Shown here: piece by piece, positions 17,222 to 25,420 of the stretch
Numbering within the stretch: position 1 is the first letter of the stretch
Layout: each line of letters starts with the position of its first letter
Source of the DNA: JALYYC01 sp963795805
Lineage (GTDB): Bacteria > Chloroflexota > Dormibacteria > CF-121
Direction: 5' to 3'
DNA length: 64,000 nt
Assembly: GCA_963795805.1 (NCBI GenBank)
Contig: CAWCIV010000004.1
Span: 1,054,001-1,118,000 of the forward strand
Made by a program: the position numbers and the translations under genes
Notes under the pieces: generated by a model
What the model saw: only the letters and a program-made list of their open reading frames with translations
Database searches by the model: none
What the model was told of the DNA's origin: nothing

Positions 17222-17250
17222 ATGCTACGCCAGGCGGGACGGCCTGGCAA
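17222..17250 (-). promoter_or_regulatory. trp promoter with inverted-repeat operator
   Basis: Minus-strand -35 TTGCCA (17250-17245), 17-base spacer, -10 TAGCAT (17227-17222). The inverted repeat GCCAGGC-N6-GCCTGGC (17229-17248) fills the spacer and overlaps the -35, a typical repressor position. The same region is upstream of divergent ilvA, so one regulator could affect both. Confidence 0.6.
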
Positions 17251-17281
17251 GAGGAAGCGGCGAGTTACTATTCGGGACCTA

Positions 17282-18523
17282 ATGGATATGACCCGCGCCA
17301 TCGAAGAGGCGGAGCGGCGCCTGCACGGGGTTGTGTCCACGACGCCGTTGCAGCCGTCGGCGCGACTGTCGGAGACCTACGGCGCGAACATCCTGATCAA
17401 GCGCGAGGACATGCAGCCGGTGCGCTCGTTCAAACTCCGGGGCGCCTACAACAAGATCGCCTCGCTCTCGGGGGAGCAGCGGGGCCGCGAAGTCGTTTGC
17501 GCGAGCGCTGGCAACCACGCCCAGGGGGTCGCGTCGGCCTGCGCTCGGCTGGGGATCAAGGGGACGGTCTTCATGCCGCGGATCACCCCGACGCAAAAGC
17601 TCGAGCGCGTGGAGCACTTTGGCGGCGAGCTGGTGCAGATCCGGCTGGTCGGCGACTCGTATGACGAGTCGAACACGGCAGCCCAGGCGTATAGCGAAGA
17701 GGTGCAGGGGATTTTCGTCCACCCATTCGACGATCCGGCAACCATTGCCGGTCAGGGCACGGTCGGAAAGGAAATCCACGATGCCCTGCGGGGAGAGGTT
17801 GACGTGGTCCTGGTCCCGATCGGGGGCGGCGGCCTTGCCGCAGGGATCGCGTCATACTTGAAGGAGCGGAACCCGGACGTGCGCATCATCGGGGTCGAGC
17901 CGGCCGGGTCACCGTCCATGGCTGAGTCGCTGCGAGCTGGGCACGTGGTGACCCTCGCGGAACTGCACACGTTCGTCGACGGCGCCGCGGTTCGGACCGT
18001 CGGGCAGCTGACCTTCGCCCTCTGCCGGCAGCATGTCAAACGCGTGGTCGTCGTCCCCGAGGGCCGGATCTGCACCACGATGATCGAGCTCTATCAGAAC
18101 GAGGGCATCATCACCGAGCCGGCCGGAGCCCTTTCCATCTCGGCGCTCGAGGATGCGGCGGCGGAGATCAGCGGGAAGACAGTCGTCTGCGTGCTGAGCG
18201 GCGGCAACAACGACATCCTGCGGTACCCGGAGATCATGGAGCGCAGCCTCGTCTACCAGGGTCGCAAGCACTACTTCATCATCGAGTTTGCCCAGAAGCC
18301 CGGACAGCTGCGGCAATTCGTCGACGACGCGCTGGGGCCGACCGACGACATCGTCCGGTTCGAGTACATCAAGAAGACGAACAAGGAGCGCGGCGCCGCC
18401 CTGGTCGGGATCGAGTTGAAGAGCAAGGCGGACCTGAGCCCCCTGCTCGAGCGAATGGCCAGGATCCAGCTGAACTTCCGGCCGCTGGGCAGCGAAGAAC
18501 TGCTCTACGACTACCTGGTCTGA
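17282..18523 (+). CDS. ilvA: Threonine ammonia-lyase (threonine dehydratase)
   Basis: The 413-aa PLP enzyme deaminates threonine to 2-oxobutanoate, the first step of isoleucine synthesis. PLP lysine in RSFKLRGA (K51), the phosphate-binding loop GGGGLAAG near 182, and a C-terminal ACT-like domain with HYFIIEFAQKPGQLRQFV from about 325. One regulatory domain of this short type matches the IlvA/TdcB-with-ACT group of Gram-positive relatives. The start at 17282 follows a -10-like TACTAT by 10 bases and has no RBS, suggesting a leaderless mRNA. It is followed 12 bases later by ppc. Confidence 0.93.
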   Translation: MDMTRAIEEAERRLHGVVSTTPLQPSARLSETYGANILIKREDMQPVRSFKLRGAYNKIASLSGEQRGREVVCASAGNHAQGVASACARLGIKGTVFMPRITPTQKLERVEHFGGELVQIRLVGDSYDESNTAAQAYSEEVQGIFVHPFDDPATIAGQGTVGKEIHDALRGEVDVVLVPIGGGGLAAGIASYLKERNPDVRIIGVEPAGSPSMAESLRAGHVVTLAELHTFVDGAAVRTVGQLTFALCRQHVKRVVVVPEGRICTTMIELYQNEGIITEPAGALSISALEDAAAEISGKTVVCVLSGGNNDILRYPEIMERSLVYQGRKHYFIIEFAQKPGQLRQFVDDALGPTDDIVRFEYIKKTNKERGAALVGIELKSKADLSPLLERMARIQLNFRPLGSEELLYDYLV

Positions 18524-18535
18524 GGCGTCGCGACA

Positions 18536-21244
18536 GTGAGCGCCTCCACGGCTGCGCTCGTCCTACCTGAAGCGGGGCTCCGCGCGGAGATCCGTCTGCT
18601 CGGGCAACTCCTTGGTGAAACGCTTCGCGAGCACGAAGGCGTGCCGCTCTACGAGCTCGAGGAGTCGATCCGTCATCGGGCGAAGGATCTCCGCCAGGAC
18701 TACGACGCCGAGGGTGAGACGCGCCTGGTCGCGGAGCTGAATGCCATTCCCCTCGGGGATGCGGCCCGCCTGGTGCGCGCCTTTGCCACTTACTTCCAGC
18801 TGGTCAACCTGGTCGAGCTCGAACGACAGGCCCGTGCGGCCGCCGATAGCGGCGAGGCGCTGGCGGTGATGGATGCCGCACTGGCGCGCTGCGCCGAGGA
18901 GAACGTTCCGGCGGAGCGGCTCAAGGCCACCCTGGCGCAGTTGCAGATCGTGCCGGTGCTGACCGCCCACCCGACCGAGGCAGTCCGGCGGAGCATCCTC
19001 GACCACCAGGACCGGTTGGGTCAGGAGCTCGCGCTGTTGCGCGCGCCGCTCTCCACGCACGAGCGCGAACGGGTGCAGCGGCGCATGGCCACCCACGTGC
19101 AGGTGCTTTGGCACACCGACGAGGTCCGATCGGTCAGACCCCGCGTACTCGACGAGGTCGGTAATGCCATCTTCTACCTCGAGCGGACATTCTTCGACGG
19201 CATCCCGGACATCCTGGACGACGTGGCAGCGGTGCTCGCCCAGCACTACCCGGACGTCGCCCTTCCGGCACGGCCACTGATCCGCCTGGGCTCGTGGGTG
19301 GGGAGCGACCAGGATGGCAACCCGAACGCCAACGCGAGCATGCTGGCGCAAACCTTGCAGCTGCAGCGCCGGGCCCTGCTCAACCTCTATCGGGAGCGGG
19401 TCCGCGCACTGGCGCGCGACCTGAGCCAGTCGACGCGCCTGACGGCGATCAGCGCCGAGCTAGCGGCCTCGCTGGCCGCGGATGAGAGCGCGCTGGCCGA
19501 CTATGCGCAGACATTGAGCCCGGGAACGCGGGATGAGCCCTACCGGCGCAAGCTCTCCTTCATCTGGCGGCGACTCGGCTTCATGCTCGAGGGCGAGTCC
19601 CGCGGCTACCAAACGGTCGATCAATTCCAGGCCGATCTCGACCTCATCGACGCCAGCCTTCGGCATCATCAAGGAAGCGCCGTCGCGAACGGCGATCTCC
19701 TACGGCTCCGCCGGCAAATCCAGGTCTTCGGCTTTATTGGCGCGCGGCTGGACGTGCGGCAGCACGCCGTTGTGGTTCGCGAGGCGTTGACCGAGGTGAT
19801 CGAGCGTCTTGGTTCGAGCCCCGGCCAGCTGCGCGCCGCAACCCTGAACCCGCCGCCAATCTCCCTTGAGGCCGGCCGCTGGTCTGACGTTACCGGCACC
19901 TTGCTCGCCACATTCGCAACCATGGCGCAGGCGCAGCAGTCGGCGCCCGGATCGGCGCAGACGTTCATCGTCAGCATGGCCGACAGTCCAGACGATGTGC
20001 TCGCCGCGCTCTTTCTCAGTGGTCTTGCCGGGCTCCACGCGCTCGGCGGGGATGTCCCGCGCAGTCAGATCGACATCGTGCCGCTGCTCGAGCGGCTCGA
20101 CGCCCTCGAGCAAGCGCCGAAGATGATCGAGACGCTCCTCCAGGATCCCGTGTACCAGCGCCAGCTCGATGCCCGCGATGGCATCCAGGAGGTGATGCTC
20201 GGATACTCGGACAGCACCAAGGAGGTCGGCTACCTCTGTGCCACCTGGGCGCTCTTCCGCGCCCACGAATCGGTGGCCGAGGTGGTGGCGCGGCACGGTC
20301 GGAAGCTGCGAGTCTTTCACGGGCGAGGCGGCACCGTCGGCCGGGGTGGGGGTCCGACCCACGAAGCGATCCTGGCCCAGCCGCCGGAGGCCCGCGATCC
20401 GCGGATCAAGATCACGGAGCAGGGCGAGGTGATCCATCGAAAATACGCCCGTATCGAGACGGCTCGACAGAACCTCGCCCTGGTTCTGGGAGCGACGCTC
20501 GAGCACGCGCTCGAGCCTGGCGCCGGCAATCAACCCGACCCGGAATGGCGGGCGGCGCTCGACGAGATGGGAGAGGAGAGCCGCCAGCGGTATCGCGGGC
20601 TGGTCTTCGAGGACCCCGGCTTCCAGGCCTACTTCCAGCAGGCGTCACCGATCGAGGAGATCGCGCAGCTCAATACCGGCTCGCGACCTACGAGCCGCGG
20701 CGGAACGATGGGCATCGGGGACCTGCGTGCCATCCCCTGGGTCTTCGCCTGGATGCAGAACCGCCACCTGCTGCCGGCCTGGTATGGCGTAGGCTCGGCT
20801 TTCGACCGCTACGCGCAGCCAGCGGGTGGGCTGGACCGGCTCCGCGCGATGTACACCCGCTGGCGATTCTTCACCTCGCTGGTCGACAACCTGCAGATGG
20901 TGCTGATCAAAGCCGACATGCGGATCGCGCGGCACTACGCGGGACTGGTCACCGACGAAGCGGAGCGCGAGCGGATCTTCTCGACGATTGAGGGAGAGTT
21001 TCGCCGTACGGAGGAGAGCGTCCTGAAGATCACAGGACAGCGGTGGATTCTCGAGCGGCAGCCACAGCTGCTGGCGAGTCTCCGGCTACGGGACCCGTAC
21101 CTCGACCCGATGAGCTATCTGCAGGTGCGGCTGCTACGCGAGTTGCGCGCAATGAAACCAGGCGATCCGGCGCGCCGTCCCCGACTCGAGGCGGTGTTGC
21201 GAACGATCAACGGCATTGCGGCCGGGCTGCAAAACACCGGCTGA
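18536..21244 (+). CDS. ppc: Phosphoenolpyruvate carboxylase
   Basis: The 902-aa cytoplasmic enzyme carboxylates PEP to oxaloacetate, an anaplerotic supply for the Asp/Thr/Ile family. Catalytic His in TAHPTEAVRR (about 144), then GSWVGSDQDGNPN, the GYSDSTKEVG loop, FHGRGGTVGRGGGP and the C-terminal RTINGIAAGLQNTG ending in the conserved -NTG. Length and motifs are standard for bacterial PEPC. GTG start; the gap to ilvA is 12 bases, so the two are probably one transcript. Confidence 0.97.
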   Translation: MSASTAALVLPEAGLRAEIRLLGQLLGETLREHEGVPLYELEESIRHRAKDLRQDYDAEGETRLVAELNAIPLGDAARLVRAFATYFQLVNLVELERQARAAADSGEALAVMDAALARCAEENVPAERLKATLAQLQIVPVLTAHPTEAVRRSILDHQDRLGQELALLRAPLSTHERERVQRRMATHVQVLWHTDEVRSVRPRVLDEVGNAIFYLERTFFDGIPDILDDVAAVLAQHYPDVALPARPLIRLGSWVGSDQDGNPNANASMLAQTLQLQRRALLNLYRERVRALARDLSQSTRLTAISAELAASLAADESALADYAQTLSPGTRDEPYRRKLSFIWRRLGFMLEGESRGYQTVDQFQADLDLIDASLRHHQGSAVANGDLLRLRRQIQVFGFIGARLDVRQHAVVVREALTEVIERLGSSPGQLRAATLNPPPISLEAGRWSDVTGTLLATFATMAQAQQSAPGSAQTFIVSMADSPDDVLAALFLSGLAGLHALGGDVPRSQIDIVPLLERLDALEQAPKMIETLLQDPVYQRQLDARDGIQEVMLGYSDSTKEVGYLCATWALFRAHESVAEVVARHGRKLRVFHGRGGTVGRGGGPTHEAILAQPPEARDPRIKITEQGEVIHRKYARIETARQNLALVLGATLEHALEPGAGNQPDPEWRAALDEMGEESRQRYRGLVFEDPGFQAYFQQASPIEEIAQLNTGSRPTSRGGTMGIGDLRAIPWVFAWMQNRHLLPAWYGVGSAFDRYAQPAGGLDRLRAMYTRWRFFTSLVDNLQMVLIKADMRIARHYAGLVTDEAERERIFSTIEGEFRRTEESVLKITGQRWILERQPQLLASLRLRDPYLDPMSYLQVRLLRELRAMKPGDPARRPRLEAVLRTINGIAAGLQNTG

Positions 21245-21832
21245 TCAACGGGTCACGGGGAGCCAGCCCGGCCGGGATGCCTCGTAGGTAGTGATCTCGC
21301 CGGCCTGACGGAGGCTGACGGCGACTTCGTCCCAGCCATTGAGGAGGCGCTCGCGGGCAAAAGGGTCGACGGTGAAGGGAATCGAGCTACCGGAAACGAC
21401 GATGGTCGATTCGACGAGGTCGACCGTGATCGAGACGCCGGGCTCGGCGACGGCGCGCTGGATCAGGTCGCGCGTCACCGGCTCGGGCAGTTCGATGGCC
21501 AGCAGGCCACACCGGACGCTGTTGCTCTTGAAGATGTCGGCGAACGAGGGCGCGATGACCGTTCGAAAGCCGGCGTCGAGCAAGGACCACGGGGCATGTT
21601 CGCGTGAGGACCCGCAGCCGAAGTTCGGTCCGGTCACCAGCGCCGCGGCCCCGCGATAGGCGGGCTGATCGAGGATGAAGTCGCCTCCTTTGCGCCAGTC
21701 GTAAAAGAGGAAGGGGCCGTAGCCGGAGCGTTCGATCCGCTTCAGGAATTGCTTCGGGATGATCTGGTCGGTGTCGATGTCCGCTCGATCCAGCGGCGCG
21801 AGCACCCCGGTGACTCGTGTGAACGGGTCCAT
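21245..21832 (-). CDS. leuD: 3-isopropylmalate dehydratase, small subunit
   Basis: The 195-aa swivel subunit of isopropylmalate isomerase (leucine pathway, with LeuC). Key motifs: LDRADIDTDQIIPKQFLKRI near the N-terminus, FGCGSSREHAPW and the loop GFRTVIAPSFADIFKSN. The ATG at 21832 overlaps the TGA of leuC by one base (TGATG), so translation is coupled. Its stop abuts the convergent ppc stop with no gap. Confidence 0.96.
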   Translation of the reverse strand: MDPFTRVTGVLAPLDRADIDTDQIIPKQFLKRIERSGYGPFLFYDWRKGGDFILDQPAYRGAAALVTGPNFGCGSSREHAPWSLLDAGFRTVIAPSFADIFKSNSVRCGLLAIELPEPVTRDLIQRAVAEPGVSITVDLVESTIVVSGSSIPFTVDPFARERLLNGWDEVAVSLRQAGEITTYEASRPGWLPVTR

Positions 21833-23217
21833 CAATTGAACGCCCGAACGTCCACCAGGTGGCCGGCAATCGCCGCGGCCGCGGCCATCGGGGGGCTGAC
21901 CAGGTGGGTCCGCCCACCACTGCCCTGGCGGCCCTCGAAATTCCGGTTGCTCGTAGAAGCACAGCGCTCGCCAGGATCGAGGATGTCGGGATTCATCCCG
22001 AGACACATGGAGCAGCCGGCGTCGCGCCACTCGAAGCCGGCGTCGCGGAAGATCGCATCAAGGCCCTCCTGCTCCGCCTGGCGTTTGACGGCCGCCGAAC
22101 CGGGCACCACCATGGCCCGGACCCGCCGGTGGACGGCGCGCCCCCGGACGATGCCGGCGGCGAGCCGGAGGTCCTCGAGCCGGGCATTGGTGCAGGATCC
22201 GATGAAGACCCGATCGATCGCGATCGCCTCGATCGCGGTGCCCGGATCCAGCGCCATGTAGCGGAGCGCCCGCTCGTCGGTCTCGGTCCGCGGCTGCGGC
22301 ACCCGGCCGGTGACCGGGACCGACTGCCCCGGGTTGGTTCCCCAGCTGACGTAGGGTTCGAGCGCCGCCGCGTCGATCCGGACCTCGCGGTCGTAGGTGG
22401 CGCCTGGATCGGTCGCGAGCGCCTGCCACGTTGCAACCGCCTGTTCCCACTGGGCGCCGGCCGGCGCGTGTGGCCGCCCCTTCAGGTAGGCGAACGTCGT
22501 GGCATCGGGCGCCACCATCCCGGCCCGGGCGCCGCCTTCGATTGTCATATTGCAGACCGTGAGCCGGCCCTCCATCGACAGGCCGCGGATGGTCGACCCG
22601 CGGTATTCGATGACATGGCCCTGCCCGCCGGCGACGCCCAGGCGGGCGATCAGGCCGAGTGCCACGTCCTTGGCAGTGACCCCAACGGGGAGATCGCCCT
22701 CGATGGTGACCGCCATGTCCTTCGGCCGCGCGACGCGCAGACACTGGGTGGCCAGCACGTGCTCCACCTCGGAAGTCCCGATGCCGAAAGCCAGGGCGCC
22801 GACGGCGCCATGCGTCGAGGTATGCGAATCGCCGCAGACGATCACCATGCCGGGCTGCGACAGGCCGAGCTCCGGCCCGATGACATGCACGATCCCCTGC
22901 CGGGCGCTGCCCATGCCGTACAGGGGGACGCCCTCGCGGCGGCAGTTCTCCTCGAGGGCGGCCATCTGGCGCTCGGCGAGCTCGTCAGCCTGCGCCCGGC
23001 CGCCGCGCGTGGGGACGTCGTGGTCCATGGTGGCGAGCGTGAGGTCCGGCCGGCGAACGGGTCGCCCGCTCAGCCGAAGACTCTCGAAGGCCTGCGGGGA
23101 GGTCACCTCGTGGACCAGATGGAGATCGACGTAGAGCAGGTCGGGTTCGCCCTCCCGAGCGGCGACCACGTGCCAGTCCCAGATCTTCGACGCCAGCGTC
23201 CGCGGTCTTATGGCCAC
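21832..23217 (-). CDS. leuC: 3-isopropylmalate dehydratase, large subunit
   Basis: The 461-aa aconitase-family enzyme isomerises 2- to 3-isopropylmalate. The three [4Fe-4S] cysteines are in IGSCTNARLED and CSMCLGMNPD. HEVTSPQAFESL, DHDVPTR and GDSHTSTHGAVGALAFGIG are the LeuC signatures. The start at 23217 immediately follows the stop of the PucR-type regulator with no intervening base, so the regulator, leuC and leuD form one operon. Confidence 0.97.
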   Translation of the reverse strand: MAIRPRTLASKIWDWHVVAAREGEPDLLYVDLHLVHEVTSPQAFESLRLSGRPVRRPDLTLATMDHDVPTRGGRAQADELAERQMAALEENCRREGVPLYGMGSARQGIVHVIGPELGLSQPGMVIVCGDSHTSTHGAVGALAFGIGTSEVEHVLATQCLRVARPKDMAVTIEGDLPVGVTAKDVALGLIARLGVAGGQGHVIEYRGSTIRGLSMEGRLTVCNMTIEGGARAGMVAPDATTFAYLKGRPHAPAGAQWEQAVATWQALATDPGATYDREVRIDAAALEPYVSWGTNPGQSVPVTGRVPQPRTETDERALRYMALDPGTAIEAIAIDRVFIGSCTNARLEDLRLAAGIVRGRAVHRRVRAMVVPGSAAVKRQAEQEGLDAIFRDAGFEWRDAGCSMCLGMNPDILDPGERCASTSNRNFEGRQGSGGRTHLVSPPMAAAAAIAGHLVDVRAFN

Positions 23218-24912
23218 CTACTTCGCCTCTCCAAGGGCCCGGACGCGGAGGGCGAGCAGGAGATCGAGCCTGGCGTCGGCGTCTTTGAGGTCCAGACCCG
23301 TGACCTCGCTGATCCGGCGCAGCCGGTAGTGGAGCGTGTTGAGGTGGATGTGCAGGTCCCGCGCGGATTGCCTGAGGTTGCCGTGCCGCTGCAGGTACAT
23401 TTCGAGCGTCCGGAGCAACGGCGTCCCGCGAGCCTGGTCGTAGCTCACCAGTGCCCCGAGCAGGCGACCCGCGAACGCCTCCAGCCCCTGGCGGTCCTCG
23501 ACCTGGGCCAGCAGCCGGTAGACGCCGAGCCGGTCGTAGTTGACCACCTGCTCGCGCTTGCCGAAGCGCACCATCAATTCGAGCGCGCGTTGGGCATCGA
23601 TGAACGCGGGCTGGAAGTCGGCCGGCTTGACACAGAGGCGGCTGATGGCAACCGAGACGGTGATGCCGAGCTCGGACTCGGCGACGCTTTCCCGGATCGC
23701 GTTGGCCAGCGCTTCAGGCTCGCCCTCCCTGGCGTCCGGCGGCTGGGGCACCAGCGCGATCACGCTGTCGCTGTGTGCCGTGATCAGGTGACGCGGATGC
23801 TTGCGACGCACCGTCCCCGTCACCAATTGCAGCAACTGGTGCTTGAGCGCAATCACCTTGCCCTCCTCGTAGCGCCGTTCGCGGATAAAGACCCGGAACT
23901 GGTCGATGTCGACCAGCAGCAGCCGGTGCGGAACCGAGAGGTCGTAGCGGAGGTGACGCGCCCGGCGATGGACGTTGGCCTCGTCACCGGAGGTGCCGTT
24001 GAGCAGGTCGTCGACCAGCTCCCCGCGGACGCGGTCCTCGGCCTCGGTCACCTCTCGCTGCTTGATCATCTCCAGAGCGATCACGGTCGCGGCGTGCTCG
24101 ATCGCGACCATGGCCAACTCCTCGTGCTGGGCCGGGTGATCGATGATCGAGAGGTAGCCGAGGTGCTCGCGCCCGGCCAGCACTGGGGCCATGATCCGGC
24201 GGGCGGTCAGTCCGAGCTCAGGGATCGGGGGAACCTGGCGGGGCGCCCGACCCTGGACGACGCCCTGAAGCATGGTCTTGATGGCCGCCGCCTGCTGGAC
24301 CTTGACCGGCGTGCCGTGTTGCGCCAGGGTCTGCTGGCGATGCCGGTCCGTGAGACCCGGCACGACGTGGCTGGCCAGCAGGTGGAAGCTGGCGTCCTCG
24401 AGTGAGATCGAGCTCTCCACCAGCTCCCCCAGCGTCTTGACGATCTCGTCGAGTCCCTGCGCGTTGAGGGCGAGGTCGGTGAACTGGCGGTGGATCTCGA
24501 TCGACCGTCGGAGCTCCGCATTCTGGCCGTTGATGATCCGCTCCAGGATCGGGTTCATGATCTCGAGGTAGGACACGTCCTCTGGGATCCGGATCAAGGA
24601 GATCTTGAACTCATCGGCCTGCCGGAGCATCGCCGCGGGGATCTTCGGCAGGTAGCGGTCGGGCTTGATCACAAGGCCAGAGGCACCGGCTGCCGCCAGG
24701 TTCCGCATCAGGTCCCGCTGAGCTGCCGGGTCGTCCTTGATGGCGAAGGCAACCGTCAGCAGCAGCTCGCCTTCGGCCAGCCAGCTGATCGTCTCCGGAG
24801 ACTCGAGCACCTTCACCCAGGTGATGGTGCGGTCGAGGCCGCCCGCGCCGGCCAACACCTCCCCCTTCCTCAAGCCCCCGAGCGCCATCGCGTCCCGCAC
24901 GGTCAGCGCCAT
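23218..24912 (-). CDS. PucR-family transcriptional regulator coupled to leuCD
   Basis: The 564-aa protein has an N-terminal PucR domain (VRDAMALGGLRKGEVLAG, residues about 4-125, with LAEGELLLTV), a middle GAF/GGDEF-like region, and a C-terminal helix-turn-helix of the PucR type (LEMYLQRHGNLRQSARDL then HIHLNTLHYRLRRI). The family includes activators of purine catabolism and many regulators of nearby catabolic genes. Here it leads leuCD directly, so it is likely to control leucine genes, an inference from position. Start 24912 is preferred: it matches the family N-terminus and lies 10 bases after a -10 box. Confidence 0.9.
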   Translation of the reverse strand: MALTVRDAMALGGLRKGEVLAGAGGLDRTITWVKVLESPETISWLAEGELLLTVAFAIKDDPAAQRDLMRNLAAAGASGLVIKPDRYLPKIPAAMLRQADEFKISLIRIPEDVSYLEIMNPILERIINGQNAELRRSIEIHRQFTDLALNAQGLDEIVKTLGELVESSISLEDASFHLLASHVVPGLTDRHRQQTLAQHGTPVKVQQAAAIKTMLQGVVQGRAPRQVPPIPELGLTARRIMAPVLAGREHLGYLSIIDHPAQHEELAMVAIEHAATVIALEMIKQREVTEAEDRVRGELVDDLLNGTSGDEANVHRRARHLRYDLSVPHRLLLVDIDQFRVFIRERRYEEGKVIALKHQLLQLVTGTVRRKHPRHLITAHSDSVIALVPQPPDAREGEPEALANAIRESVAESELGITVSVAISRLCVKPADFQPAFIDAQRALELMVRFGKREQVVNYDRLGVYRLLAQVEDRQGLEAFAGRLLGALVSYDQARGTPLLRTLEMYLQRHGNLRQSARDLHIHLNTLHYRLRRISEVTGLDLKDADARLDLLLALRVRALGEAK

Positions 24913-24922
24913 GGGAGTGACT

Positions 24923-24951
24923 AGTATGCGGAATCCGCGATTCGTTGTGAA
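24923..24951 (-). promoter_or_regulatory. Promoter of pucR-like/leuCD operon with palindrome
   Basis: Minus-strand -35 TTCACA (24951-24946), 17-base spacer, -10 CATACT (24928-24923), then 10 bases to the ATG: a leaderless arrangement. The palindrome GCGGAATCCGC (24928-24938) lies between the boxes next to the -10 and could be an operator. Confidence 0.5.
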
Positions 24952-25053
24952 GGCCCGAAGCGGGGTTGAGCCGGTGTGGCTGACCAGGGGCGTATCCAAC
25001 CAACCAGTGCGATTCATACCATCCGCACAATGGACGGCGCGCACGGCCACTGT

Positions 25054-25059
25054 TAGCGT
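25054..25059 (+). promoter_or_regulatory. Possible -10 of the T-box operon
   Basis: TAGCGT lies 15 bases before the T-box stem I, with a weak -35 (TGGACG at 25031-25036, 17-base spacer). The placement would start transcription just before the riboswitch. The match is weak. Confidence 0.3.
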
Positions 25060-25073
25060 GTCAAGCTGAGCGA

Positions 25074-25215
25074 ACCGGCGGCGATGGGGCTACTCAACCC
25101 CGGAGCCGGTCGACTCGACAAGAGGGGCGGCCCGCCGGTCGCAAGCAGGGTGGTACCACCGGGAGTGATCCTGGTCCTTGCAGCAGAGCCGATCGAAGTT
25201 CAGCTTGCAAGGAGG
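25074..25215 (+). ncRNA. Translational T-box riboswitch, ultrashort stem I, Leu (CUC) specifier
   Basis: Stem I: ACCGGC (25074-25079) pairs with GCCGGT (25105-25110), and GGGG (25086-25089) with CCCC (25098-25101), closing the loop CTACTCAA with CTC at 25093-25095. The T-box AGGGTGGTACC is at 25147-25157. Antisequestrator: AGGG pairs with CCTT (25176-25179), bulge TGGTACC, then ACCGGGA (25158-25164) pairs with TCCTGGT (25169-25175) around a GTGA loop. Alternative sequestrator: CCTTGC (25176-25181) pairs with GCAAGG (25207-25212), masking the AAGGAGG RBS. The two folds share CCTT and exclude each other. No U-tract is present, so control is translational. Uncharged tRNA-Leu should open the RBS. 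Confidence 0.85.
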
Positions 25216-25220
25216 TATCA

Positions 25221-25412
25221 ATGGCCAGCTATACGATCGACATTCCCGAGCCGTTGCACCGCGAGATCCAGGAGCGTCGGCACCAGATCGACGTCGCCGG
25301 CATTGTCACGGAGGCGCTGGAGGCCGCCATCACCGAGCGCCACCAGAGGGGCCACCAGTTCGGGCGCGACCACGAGGTGACCGAAGCCATCAATCGCATG
25401 TACAGCGGCTAG
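25221..25412 (+). CDS. 63-aa protein, RHH/CopG-like N-terminus, first gene of the T-box operon
   Basis: The protein begins MASYTIDIPEPLHREIQERR and continues with helices QIDVAGIVTEALEAAITER. A short beta strand with alternating hydrophobics followed by two helices is the pattern of ribbon-helix-helix DNA-binding proteins (Arc/CopG/antitoxin type), though the strand is acidic and the assignment is tentative. A His/Arg-rich tail follows. An excellent AAGGAGG lies just upstream, inside the T-box sequestrator, so this gene is the direct target of the switch. It is 8 bases before the TPP enzyme gene. It could be a regulator or a small partner subunit. Confidence 0.75.
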   Translation: MASYTIDIPEPLHREIQERRHQIDVAGIVTEALEAAITERHQRGHQFGRDHEVTEAINRMYSG

Positions 25413-25420
25413 CCGGCGTT

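Noticed and set aside
21859..24405. 848-codon open frame on the plus strand
   Set aside because: Antisense to leuC and the PucR-type gene. Its composition (Asp/Arg/His/Gly-rich) is that of a reverse-frame shadow, and no domain is visible.
24913..25053. Second T-box for the leuCD operon
   Set aside because: No AGGGTGGNACC-like motif on the minus strand, and the -10 box is too close to the start codon.
25178..25420. N-terminal extension of the ThDP enzyme back to 25178
   Set aside because: It would read through the T-box and the 63-aa gene in another frame; ATG 25421 is 8 bases after the small gene and gives a normal N-terminus.
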